A stretch of 64,000 bases of DNA, taken from Seriola aureovittata (Eukaryota > Chordata > Actinopteri > Carangiformes > Carangidae). How positions within the stretch are numbered: position 1 is the stretch's first letter; each line of letters opens with the position of its first letter. Positions 29,031 to 38,866 of this stretch are shown one piece after another. The translations under genes were made by a program, and so were the position numbers. Where the stretch lies: the NCBI RefSeq assembly GCF_021018895.1, contig NC_079386.1, positions 16,417,552 to 16,481,551 of the forward strand. Reading direction: 5' to 3'. The notes under the pieces are model-generated. The model did no database searches. It saw only the letters and a list, made by a program, of their open reading frames with translations, and was not told the DNA's origin.

Positions 29031-31105
29031 AACAACATAGTATAGTAAGGCAAAAAAGTGTTAAAAAATGACATAGTATAGTATGGCAAAAAAGTTTCAA
29101 ATAACGACATATTATAGAGTGGTAAAAAAACGCAAAGTATAGTATGGCAAATAAATGACATAGTATAGTATGGCAAAAAAGTTGAAAAAATGACATAGTA
29201 TAGTATGGCAAAACAGTTTCAAAAAACGACAGTATTGAATGGCAAAAAACGACATAGTAAAGTATGGCAAAAAACGACATAGTTAAGTATGGCAAAAAAA
29301 CGACATAGTATAGTATATTAAATAGACGACATAGTATAGCATGGCAAAAAAGTTGAAAAAACGGCATAGTATAGTATGGCAAAAAAGTTGAAAAAACGGC
29401 ATAGTATAGTATGGCAAATAAATGACATAGTATAGTATGGCAAAAAAATTGAAAAAACGACATAGTATAGTATGGCAAAAAAGTTGCAAAAACGACATAG
29501 TATAGTATGGCAAAACAGTTTCAAATAACGACATAGTATAGAGTGGCAAAAAAACGACATAGTATAGTATTGCAAAAAATGTGAAAAAACAACATTGAAA
29601 TAACGACATAGTATAGTATGGCAAAAAAGTTGAAAAAATGGCATAGTGTAGTATGTCAAAAAAGTTGAAAAAACGACATAGTATAGTATGGCAAAAAATT
29701 TGAAAAAACGACATAGTATAGTATGGCAAAAAAGCTGAAAAAACGGCATAGTATAGTATGGCAAATAAACGACATAGTATAGTATGGCAAAAATGTGAAA
29801 AAACGACATAGTATAGTATGCCTAAAAAGTTGAAAAAAACGACATAGTATAGTATTTCAAAACAGTTTCAAAAAACGACATTATAGAGTGGCAAAAAAAT
29901 GACATAGAATAGTATGGCAAACAAATGACATAGATGGCAAAAAAGTTGAAAAAATGACATAGTATAGTATGCCAAAAAAGTTGAAAAAATGACATAGTAT
30001 AGTATGCCAAAAAAGTTGAAAAAATGACATAGTATAGTATGCCAAAAAAGTTGAAACAAAACGACATAGTATAGTATGGCAAAACAGTTTCAAATAACGA
30101 CATTGTATAGAGTGGCAAAAAAGTTGAAAAAACGACAGTATAGTATGGTAAAAAATTTGAAAAAACGACAAAGTATAGTATGGAAAAACTTTTCAAAAAA
30201 TGTAGTAAGATATAAAGTCATAAAAACATCATGGTATAGTAATGCCTAAATTGTAATAGTATAGTAGGGCCTAAGAAGTGAAAAAAAAGAAAAACGACAT
30301 AGATAGTATAGCAAAATAGTGGAAAAAAATGACAAAGTATAGTATGGCAAAAAAGTTTTTAAAGAACAACATAGTATACTATGGCAAAAAAGTGAAAGAA
30401 ACCAACAGTATAGTATGGCAAAAAAAAGTGAACAAAATGACATAGTATAGTATGGCAAAAAGAGTGAAAAAAAACGACATAGTATAGTATGGCAAAAAAA
30501 GTGAAAGAAGATGACAAAGTATAGTATGGCAAAAGGTTTTAAAAAACGACATAGTATAGTATGGCAAAAAAGTGAAAAAACACATCATAGTATAGTAAGG
30601 CATATAGTTATAAAACCATCCGAATATAGTAAAATTGTAATAGTATAGTGAGGCCTAAGAAATAAAAAAACGACATATAGTATGGCAAAAAAGTGAAAAA
30701 AAAAGACACAGTATAAGTATAGCGTAAAAAGTCATAAATACATCATAGTATAGTAAAGCCTAAATTGTAATAGTATAGTGAAGCCTAAGAAGTAAAAAAA
30801 TAAAAGGACATAGAATAGTATGGAAAAAAATTTTAAAAAACGACATAGGCAAAAAAGTGAAAAAACATCATAGTATAGTAAGGCATAAAGTCATAAAAAC
30901 ATTATTTTATAGTAAGGCCTAAATTGTAATGGTATAGTAAGGCTGAAGAAGTTTAAAAAAAAAACAACATACTATACCATAGCATATAAAAGCGAAAAAA
31001 GTCTAGAAAGCCATAAAAAGTTGTTGTCATAGTATAGTAAGTTCTATTAAGGCATAAAATGTCATAATATAATAAGGCATAAAAACGTACAGTAAGGCAT
31101 AAAAT
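29031..31105 (+). repeat. Degenerate simple array of ~35-bp monomers
   Basis: From about 29,030 the ~97-bp core disappears. Only the simple monomer remains: gacatagtatagtatggca, A-rich spacer, gttg, A-rich spacer; the period is close to 35 bp. Divergence increases rightwards, with many short indels and variants such as gtgaaaaaa, and with cctaaattgtaatagtatag between 30,240 and 30,930. It looks like the older, non-homogenised edge of the same satellite. Stop-poor minus-strand frames of up to 163 codons occur here and are not considered genes. Confidence 0.9.
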
Positions 31106-32720
31106 TGTTTATTGTTTATCTGGATCCCTATTAGCTTCCTCTGCAGTGGTTGCTAATCTACCTGGGGTCCACATAAAATCAGATATAAACCTACAGCATA
31201 TAAACCTACAACAATCCAACAAAAAAGTATTGATTGATCTCCTCTCAGTCTAAACAAAGTGACATAATTGAAAATGAAATACTCACCATAACAACTTCAA
31301 CAATAAATGTACAAAATTTAAACAAAAATCTAATGCTGCAGATTAAAACAAACAAACATCCTGCAGGTGGTATAATAGGCATCATCATTTATTTTTTTAA
31401 TTTATTTATTATTTTTGTGTCTTCTTACTCTGTAAAGTGGCCTTGAGTACATTGAAAGAGGTTATAAAAATCTAAGTTATTATTATTACAGGGTGATCTC
31501 TTCCATCAGTTTCTCTTTGAGTGATTTAGGTTTTCTTCTGATTTGTTTTCTTTCTGTTGGTAGTGAATTCCACTGACCGGAGGCTCTGTAAATGAGATTT
31601 TAAGTTGATTTGATTTTTGCATTTTGCATGCTGAGTCTAGTTTGGTGATTGTGTTTGACTTGTCTGTATTAACTGTTCTGTAAAAAAAATTGGTTTTCTA
31701 TCTACAACAGAATTATGGATAAATGTAAGAAGGCTGGATGTTAATTAGTTTGAAACGAGAAGTTGAGAGATAGTCTTGCAACCCTATTATGTGTGAGCTG
31801 GAGTTTTTGATAACTTTTTTTGCTGTGCTTGACCAAAAAACCATGCAGTACCCTAGACGTGAGAGAACAAGTGCCTGTGTCAGCTGATTCCTAATGTATG
31901 GTGTTACATAAAGGGAGCATTTATGCATCATACTGATACTCGTCCCCATTTTTGCAATAATTGCATTAATACGGTCTAACCACTTTAAGCGTTCATCAAT
32001 TATGACACCAAGTAATTTAATTTTCCTAACTTGCTGCATTGGTGTCCCCTCTATGGATGTTTTGAGTTCACTTCATTGCTTAATGCTTCATTTGGTTCAT
32101 CAGTAGTAGACACAGCACAAAACACGTTTGCATCATCTGCATACATTGCTATTTTTGCCTGGTATATGGCAAGTCAGTGGTGAAGATAGAAAATAAGAGT
32201 GGGCCCACGTAGCTGCCTTGTGGGACTCCCCAGCATACATCTTTGTTTTCTGAAAAGCTTCCATTAAAATATACCCTTTGTTTTCTCCCAGACAGAAAGC
32301 TCTCCATCCAACGGATAGGGGTTGGTAAGAAACCATAGTCCTTTCATTTGATTATTTGCAGTTCATGGTCTATAACATCGAAAGTAGCACTTAAAAATCA
32401 AGCATCACAGATCCAACCAGTTTTTATTGTCCATTTCCTTCAACCAGTTATCCGTCATGTAAACTAAAGCAGAGTTGGTTGAGTGACCTCTATGCATGTT
32501 GGGATTTTGGTATGACTTCATTAATAAAAGAAAAATTATAATGATGCTGAATTTGATTGAAAACTATCTTGTCTAATATTTTACTTAGAACTGTTAGTAG
32601 GCTAATAGTCCTGCTATTTGCCCCAGAAAAATGGAGCCTTTTGTCTTTTGGCAAAGGTATGACTTTGGATTCTTTCCATAGTACAGAGCACACAGAACTG
32701 ATCAAACATCTGTAAATATG
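31106..32720 (-). mobile_element. 5'-truncated non-LTR retrotransposon (LINE)
   Basis: The element reads right to left. Its 3' end, at about 31,106-31,200, carries tggaccccaggtagattagc and ggatccagataaacaataaac, ending in a short AAACAAT-like tail that abuts the satellite. That is typical of jockey/CR1/Rex-type fish LINEs; I cannot assign the family by eye. Reverse-transcriptase fragments lie at 31,713-32,705. The 5' part (endonuclease and start of RT) is missing, as expected after incomplete target-primed reverse transcription. A target-site duplication cannot be recognised because both flanks are satellite-like. Around 31,380-31,490, T-rich sequence and a run of tta triplets may be 3' UTR or a nested repeat. 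Confidence 0.85.
31713..32705 (-). pseudogene. Degenerate LINE reverse transcriptase
   Basis: Pieces of one reverse transcriptase are recognisable in order but in different frames. They are: WKESKVIPLPKD with NSRTISLLTVLSKILDKIVF (about 32,690-32,560); a GHSTNSAL-like segment near 32,490; FDVIDHEL near 32,365; a GVPQGS-type segment near 32,230; the catalytic YADD box at 32,132-32,143; and a C-terminal piece with KLLGVIIDERLKW and LSRLGYCMVFW (32,039-31,713). Several frameshifts and stops separate them, so no intact protein can be made. The family copies its own RNA by target-primed reverse transcription; this copy is dead. Confidence 0.85.
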
Positions 32721-32800
32721 ACATATAGGTACAGAAAAAATATGTCATACGTGGCATAAAATGTCATAGTATAGTAAAGCATAAAAACATAATGGAGCAA
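32721..32800 (+). repeat. Satellite remnant beyond the LINE
   Basis: Short stretches such as ggcataaaatgtcatagtat and agtaaagcataaaaacat reappear on the right side of the retrotransposon. The LINE therefore inserted into the edge of the satellite array and did not mark its end. To the right the satellite signal is lost. Confidence 0.7.
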
Positions 32801-33540
32801 ACCAAAAATGCAGGTAAGGAGTAAAAAAAAAAAGGTATCAACTTTTAACCATCAAGTAGATAAAAATTTGACTTATTTATCTGGAATTCACTCCTATTGA
32901 TGAATTCATTTAATGTTAGTCTGGACATGAGCCCCAGAGACAGTTCAGAGAAGCATTTATATTCAACTTAAATGACCTCAGCCAGTTCCTGAGGGGTATC
33001 ACAGAGAAGACTTGATCATTTATCTTGTTTTCAGAAAGGAACTTGATTGTAGTTGGCATCAATGGAAAGCATGCGTCTTGAGTGACATCTAGTGGCAGCT
33101 GAAAGGAACTGAGACATCTGGACATGCATGTGCAACTAAGTAACTAATCTGCCAATTATTTCCTCAATTTCTCCAGGTAATCTATTAATCTTAAAAAATA
33201 AATGAACAACATAATAAAGACGTTCCATCACTATTTCCCAGAGCCCAAACTGATGTCTTCAAATTGTTCATCTGATCAACAATAGCGATATTTCATCTAT
33301 TTTCATTTATGACAAGAAAAGCAGCAAATTCTCACATTTGAGAAGCTCAAACCAGAAACAGTTACTGGTAGTTCAATGTATTTTGGGATTTATCTAAAAA
33401 TTTTACCACCTGCTGGGAAACAAATCTAGCTTTAGATCACCAGACTAGTATTACAGTCAATACAGCTCTTAGCAGTTCAGTCAGAACTAAAAAACAGTCC
33501 ATTAGACTGACATTTGCACTAAAACAGAAACAGAATATTA
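32801..33540. other. Intergenic stretch without a gene
   Basis: I see no coding region here. Part of it (about 33,165-33,385) is a dispersed teleost repeat, annotated separately. The rest is unassigned AT-rich sequence between the satellite edge and the 3' end of MUS81. Confidence 0.6.
33165..33385 (+). repeat. Dispersed teleost repeat (CTGCAACTAACGATT family)
   Basis: Phrases such as atttcccagagcccaaactg, gatgtcttcaaattgttc and ctcacatttgagaagctc are hallmarks of a repeat found many times in teleost genomes, probably a non-autonomous DNA element. The assignment is from memory of its consensus. Related fragments occur at 36,440, 36,930, 42,040, 47,210 and 54,026 in this window. Confidence 0.65.
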
Positions 33541-33555
33541 TCCAAAATAAGAAAC

Positions 33556-33561
33556 TTTATT
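33556..33561 (-). terminator. Probable MUS81 polyadenylation signal
   Basis: TTTATT on the plus strand reads AATAAA on the minus strand, about 260 bp downstream of the MUS81 stop codon. It is the first canonical hexamer after the stop that fits a short 3' UTR. No transcript evidence is available. Confidence 0.6.
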
Positions 33562-33820
33562 GATGCAGTAACAGGACACGTTTGTGAAATTCTTCATACA
33601 CATTTTCATTAGGAATATTTTAAAGTAAGTAAATATAGCAGCATCTTTACATTTACATAAACACATAGAAAACCATCCTCAGAGTTATTCGGTTCAAGTA
33701 AATGAGGAACTGAAAATTAATGACATTACATCACATTACAGGGTGAGTGAGCTTGAGTTTACATCCATTTTTGAGACAGAAAATATGTGAATGAGTGAAA
33801 CAAAGTGTTCACGTGACTGT

Positions 33821-35724
33821 TTATGACAGTGCTCCTTGTGTACAGTACAGCTGATAAACTGTTCTGCTCAGAGCTGGGCCCAGGTTTCTGAAAAACAAAA
33901 GAAAAGAAAACATTAACTATTTGCATTTACTCCTGTTACTGTTACCATGTAGCTCATGTAGTTATTTTATCTTATTTGGCACGTTTTGTTGGATGTAGAC
34001 AGAGTTTCATAAGGTGCAAAAGATCCTTTAACTGAAGCTAACATGAAAATGATCAACAAGGTTTAAACTGGACTGGCTGTCACTGGCGCAGGGGCATAAA
34101 AAAACACATGCAAATAGACAAAAAGACAAAACACAAACACGCTGCAAGTAGCACAGACGACATAGGAAGTGTTTCCATGCGACACTAAAAAATGATGATA
34201 ATATACGTGTTATAATACATGTATTATAATGTATCCCTGCACACCTGTTGTTCAATGCTTGGTGACTTTTGAAGTCAGGCGCATTGAACAAGGGCGTTTG
34301 TGTATTTGGTCGTGTTGTGTGGATTTGCAGCTCATTTGTTAAGTTTGTTTGTGTTTTGCCTATTTACATGTTTTCTTAAGTTGCAATGCTTTGACTTCTC
34401 AGGGCCACTGTAGACGAGTCTGTTCATAACATAAAGGTGTATTTTGTGATTTAACTTTTCAGTGAAGTGATATTGTGTCTTTCTTTTGACCTTTTAACAA
34501 GAACTGCTACATGAACATCTGGACCAGAAAACTACGACTCAAACGGCTGTAAACTCCACAAACCTTTTCAGCTTCCCGTATCGGATGGAAGAGAGGAGTT
34601 TCTCTTTCTCTGCTTCGCTTGCACACTTTTCGTAGGCGGCCAGAAGACTGAGATGGAGAGATAAGAGAGACAGAAAGATGAAAAAATAAAATAATCTCTT
34701 ACAGCAGTTTGAGGCCATGGTGCTCATTCATTTTATTCTTTTCTTAACAGTGTGTTGAACAGATGTTTTTTTTTACCCTTGGGTGTTTATTTTCTTGTCC
34801 AAGTTCTACTGAAGTAACACAATCTCTTGTTTATGGGAAGTATGAGGGATATAAAACACAATCTGCATTTCAGAGTTTGGGGATTTTGTAGCTGTGAGTC
34901 ATGTTTGGTGCTACATTCTCAGTTCTGCCGTTTCTACATCATCCGTCAAAATGTGAGTTTCTGAAGATGCTGCAAGCTCTTTTTCTATTTCATCTAAATA
35001 AATCTGTTTAGCAGCATCACTTCCTGTGGCACCAGAGGAAAGAGTAAACACACCTGGTGAGTGAGTGAGTGAAATGTGTATAATATGTGAGTTACCTGTG
35101 TGGAGTGCTGTATTGCTCCAGTATGGCGGCTGCCTTGTCTCCAGACAAACCGCTGATCTGCATCAGCTGTCGGGCGAACACTTCTCTCACTGTCTGACAC
35201 TAGAGGGCAAAACAGGGACACAGGGATTCAAACAGTCACAAGCACACCTGTAACAAAAGGCGACGCTGCATTTACACAAAATAAAAATGTTTAAAAAAGG
35301 TCACAAAGTCACTTTATTCAACAAAAAAAAAAAAAAAAGAAGTTAAGTTTAAAGTGTGGGTTAAAACAGGTGAATGGAAATGTACTCAGTGAGGGTTTAT
35401 ACACACACACCTTGTTTTTGACTGCACCATAGTTGAACTCTGCAAAAGAAATGAGAGCGCAGGAGGGGATCCCTCTCTCCTCTTCATCACTCTCTTCATC
35501 ACCCTGCAGCTGTCTGGAGCGACAGATCAGCGAACGGTTCTGAGAGAAAGTGTGAAGCACAGGTCACAGTTAAGGAGGAGGTGAGTCGGGATCTGGGAGC
35601 TGTTTCACAAAGCAGCATTTTAACAGTTAAAGATTCATGAGCTCTAGACAAATATATTCCTCTGAACCACAGAGCTGCATTATTGTCCAAAAAAAATAGG
35701 GTGACATGTTCCCTCATCACCATG

Positions 35725-35791
<67 letters not shown>

Positions 35792-38700
35792 TAGTTTATT
35801 TTGATTAAATCTCATACACACTGTCCTGCTGCTGTAAAATACTCACTAGAGCACAAAATGTGGACTACTCCGCAGCAGAAAATAGTCCCCAACAAAAACA
35901 TTTTTTCTGTTATTCAGCCTTTTCTAAAAAAGAGATTATTATAGATTATTGTCTTCAGTTGGCTCGTGGTTGAATGCCACATTTACGGTAGGCATGGCAA
36001 CAACAGCAGCTCATCTTTTAAGACAGGACAAATTACTAACTCTTTCTAGAGACATGAAGCTTGTGTGTGTGTGTATGTGTGTGTGTGTGTGTGTCAGTCA
36101 CCTGGTACAGTTTAGTCAGGTATCGAGTTATGACAGTGAGGTAGGCGGCAGATTCCCTCACATCCTGGACCCTCTTCACAAAGAAGCCGTCAACCACCTG
36201 TCACACACACACACAAAAAATTTATTGCACAAAATACATCCACAAACCATCAACAGTCCCTTTTTTAATGAGGGTGAAAAATATGAAATACATAAAACCT
36301 ATGATAATTTATAATCACAAATTATTATTTCTTGCACATTTCCCAACATATTTATGTGTCTATTCCAGTTGTTGTCAATATCAATACATTTTACAATCAT
36401 TTTTTCTGAGAATCGTTTTATCGATAAAATTGTCGGGTATAATTTCCCAAAGATCACGGTGATGTTTTAAAGTGTCGTTTCGTTCAATGAACTCTCCAAA
36501 ATCCAAATAAATTCAGTTTACCATCCTGTGACAAAGAAAAAAAAGCTGCTTATTCACTGATCTGATTAAAATAGCTGCAGATTCATTTTGCTCATTGATT
36601 AACTGAGTAATCGCTGCAGCTCTAATTCTAATATCTGTTTATTGTTCAATACTGTCCCGTGTATCGATCAGGCTCTAGTCCAGTCCACAGTAAACTGACA
36701 CGTCAGTGCAGGACTGTGTGTGCGCACCTGTGTGTTGACGATGGCCTGCTGCAGAGTGGCTTCAGGTAAACTCAGGTGGGAGGCGGCCGTCCCACACTCC
36801 TCTACCAGGTAGACGGGCCGACGAAGACCACACCTCTTCAATCGAAACTGATGGAGGGAAGAGTGGGAGAGAGGAAGAGTTCAAAAAGTACAAAAGCAAA
36901 CGTTTCCTGGTAACAGCGCCTTAAATCTGGGGCTGAAATCTATTATTTTCATTGTCAATTTATCTGCAGATTATTTTCTTGATAAATAGATTAGATGTTT
37001 GAGCCATTAACTGTCCAAAAAATAAATATCACAGCTTCCCAGAGGTGTTGGTGACTTTTTCAAATCTTATATTTTGTCTGAACAACAGGAAGAAGCAGGT
37101 ATTTGATATTTTTTGCTGTGATTTTTTTTGTCCATTTCATCACCATTAGATTTTGGGGTTCATTGACTGTTGGTTGGAAAAAAGAAGCACATGCTACTTG
37201 TAACTTATAATTTTTCATTATTGTTTTATGCTCCAATAGAGAAAAACACACCGACCTTCTGTTCCCTGAAGCGTCCATCGATGATGCTGCCACACAGGTC
37301 GTCCATCCTCTTCCTCTCGATGATGTAATCGAGGACCAGCTCCCTGCCCGCGGGGGCTCGCAGCTGACCTGCGGAGTGAGATTATAATCCGTCTGTTCAC
37401 TCGCTTTCCCCTCTGGTTTTTGCCTCCCCGTGTGTGCGCGTCTGCGTTACCTGGAACAGGTGCCACCTTTTCCCGAGCCACCCACAGGAAGTCTCCGACA
37501 TTTAGTTTCCTGACATCGAAGTGCACTCCGTTTCTCTGGAGCTCTTTGACCAGCTCCTGCTTACGGTGGTGGCTGCCGCTGCACGACAAGCGAATCAACA
37601 CGTCATGAAATGTGTACGCGCACTGACAGAAACCTTCAGGACGAGGACACAGGCAGCTCTCTTACCCAGTGGTCTCGATGAAGTCAACACACAGTATAAT
37701 TTCATAGGTTCCAGGGAGAAGACATCCTCCATTCGCCTTTCTGCTTGTCGCCTGTGAATCCAAACCCACCACATCCAACTCCCTCCCTGGCTGGGAGACG
37801 CAGGTCGGCCTCTCTGTGGATCTGTGGAGAAGGAATGATTTGTTTTGTTGTTTTTTTTCTGGCAGGAAAACAAACACGACATGAAGACTCCATCTATTTA
37901 GTGTCCACTCACTGGATTCTCTCCTCCTCCTTCTTTTCTTCTTCTTCTACTTCATCATCGCTGCCAGTAAGATCCACAACCCCAGGACCGCCCTCCTCGT
38001 CCTCCTCCACCTCCTCCCCCCCTTCGCTCACTGGCTTGTCTTTAGTCCCTTGCTCTGCCGACTCCAGCCGCTCAGCCAAAGACAGACCCTCTTCAGTCAG
38101 AGAATACCTGAGAGACAGAGCAGTTATGATTTCAGTCCTGGTTGATTTGGTGATCACTGCCATCATGTCTTGTCGTTATTTATTTACTTCCTGATTAAAT
38201 AAAAGTATAAATTGGTGGTGTAAGCAAGTGTCGCAGCAGTGGTGGTATCGGTTCACAGTGCAGCCAAACAAACTCATTGTTTTAATGATGTTTTGATTTG
38301 AAGGTGCATTTTTGATGAACAACCACAGTCAGTTACTGTTACACAATAAAAGCAACCCCGTGTTTCACAAGTTAGATGCTTTTAATATGAAGCAGTAGCA
38401 GTAAAACACCCTGCAAAATCTTATATATGTTGTATAACCCAAATTAGGTGAATCACTCCGTTGGTTTCTGCTGGCGAACAAGCAGGTTTTTATCTCAATA
38501 TAAACAAAAACAAATGCGTGCACTTCCTGTGTACCTGGCAGGATTGTGCGTCTTGATCACCAGGTTCCTCTGGATCAGAGTGCTGACTGAAGACCAGGCC
38601 GTGTACTTACTGCCCAGATCTGGCTAGAGCCAGACAGAGAAGATGAAGACGGGAAACAGAGAGAAGATAAATACCAGGAATTAACATGAGCAAACTGGTC

Positions 38701-38834
38701 GGTCGGGTTTGTCGTGTTGTAAAAAAAAATATTTTACTTACCACACTAAAAGATTTGTCACAGAGAAGCTGAGCTTCATCTTGTAGTTCCAGCTTAAACA
38801 TGTAACCTTTACTACCCGGAATCTGCAGAGAAAG

Positions 38835-38866
<32 letters not shown>

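Noticed and set aside
28907..30603. Longer minus-strand open frames (up to 163 codons) in the degenerate array
   Set aside because: They are repeats of FCHTILCR/LPYYTMSF-like peptides from the 35-bp monomer, overlapping in all three frames; there is no start context, domain or codon bias.
1..31105. CRISPR array
   Set aside because: Repeats are contiguous and the intervening parts are variants of the same monomer, so there are no unique spacers and no cas genes; the surrounding DNA is clearly vertebrate.
37745..38194. 149-codon plus-strand open frame rich in serine
   Set aside because: It is antisense to MUS81 exons 7 and 8; the serine-rich run mirrors the acidic linker codons.
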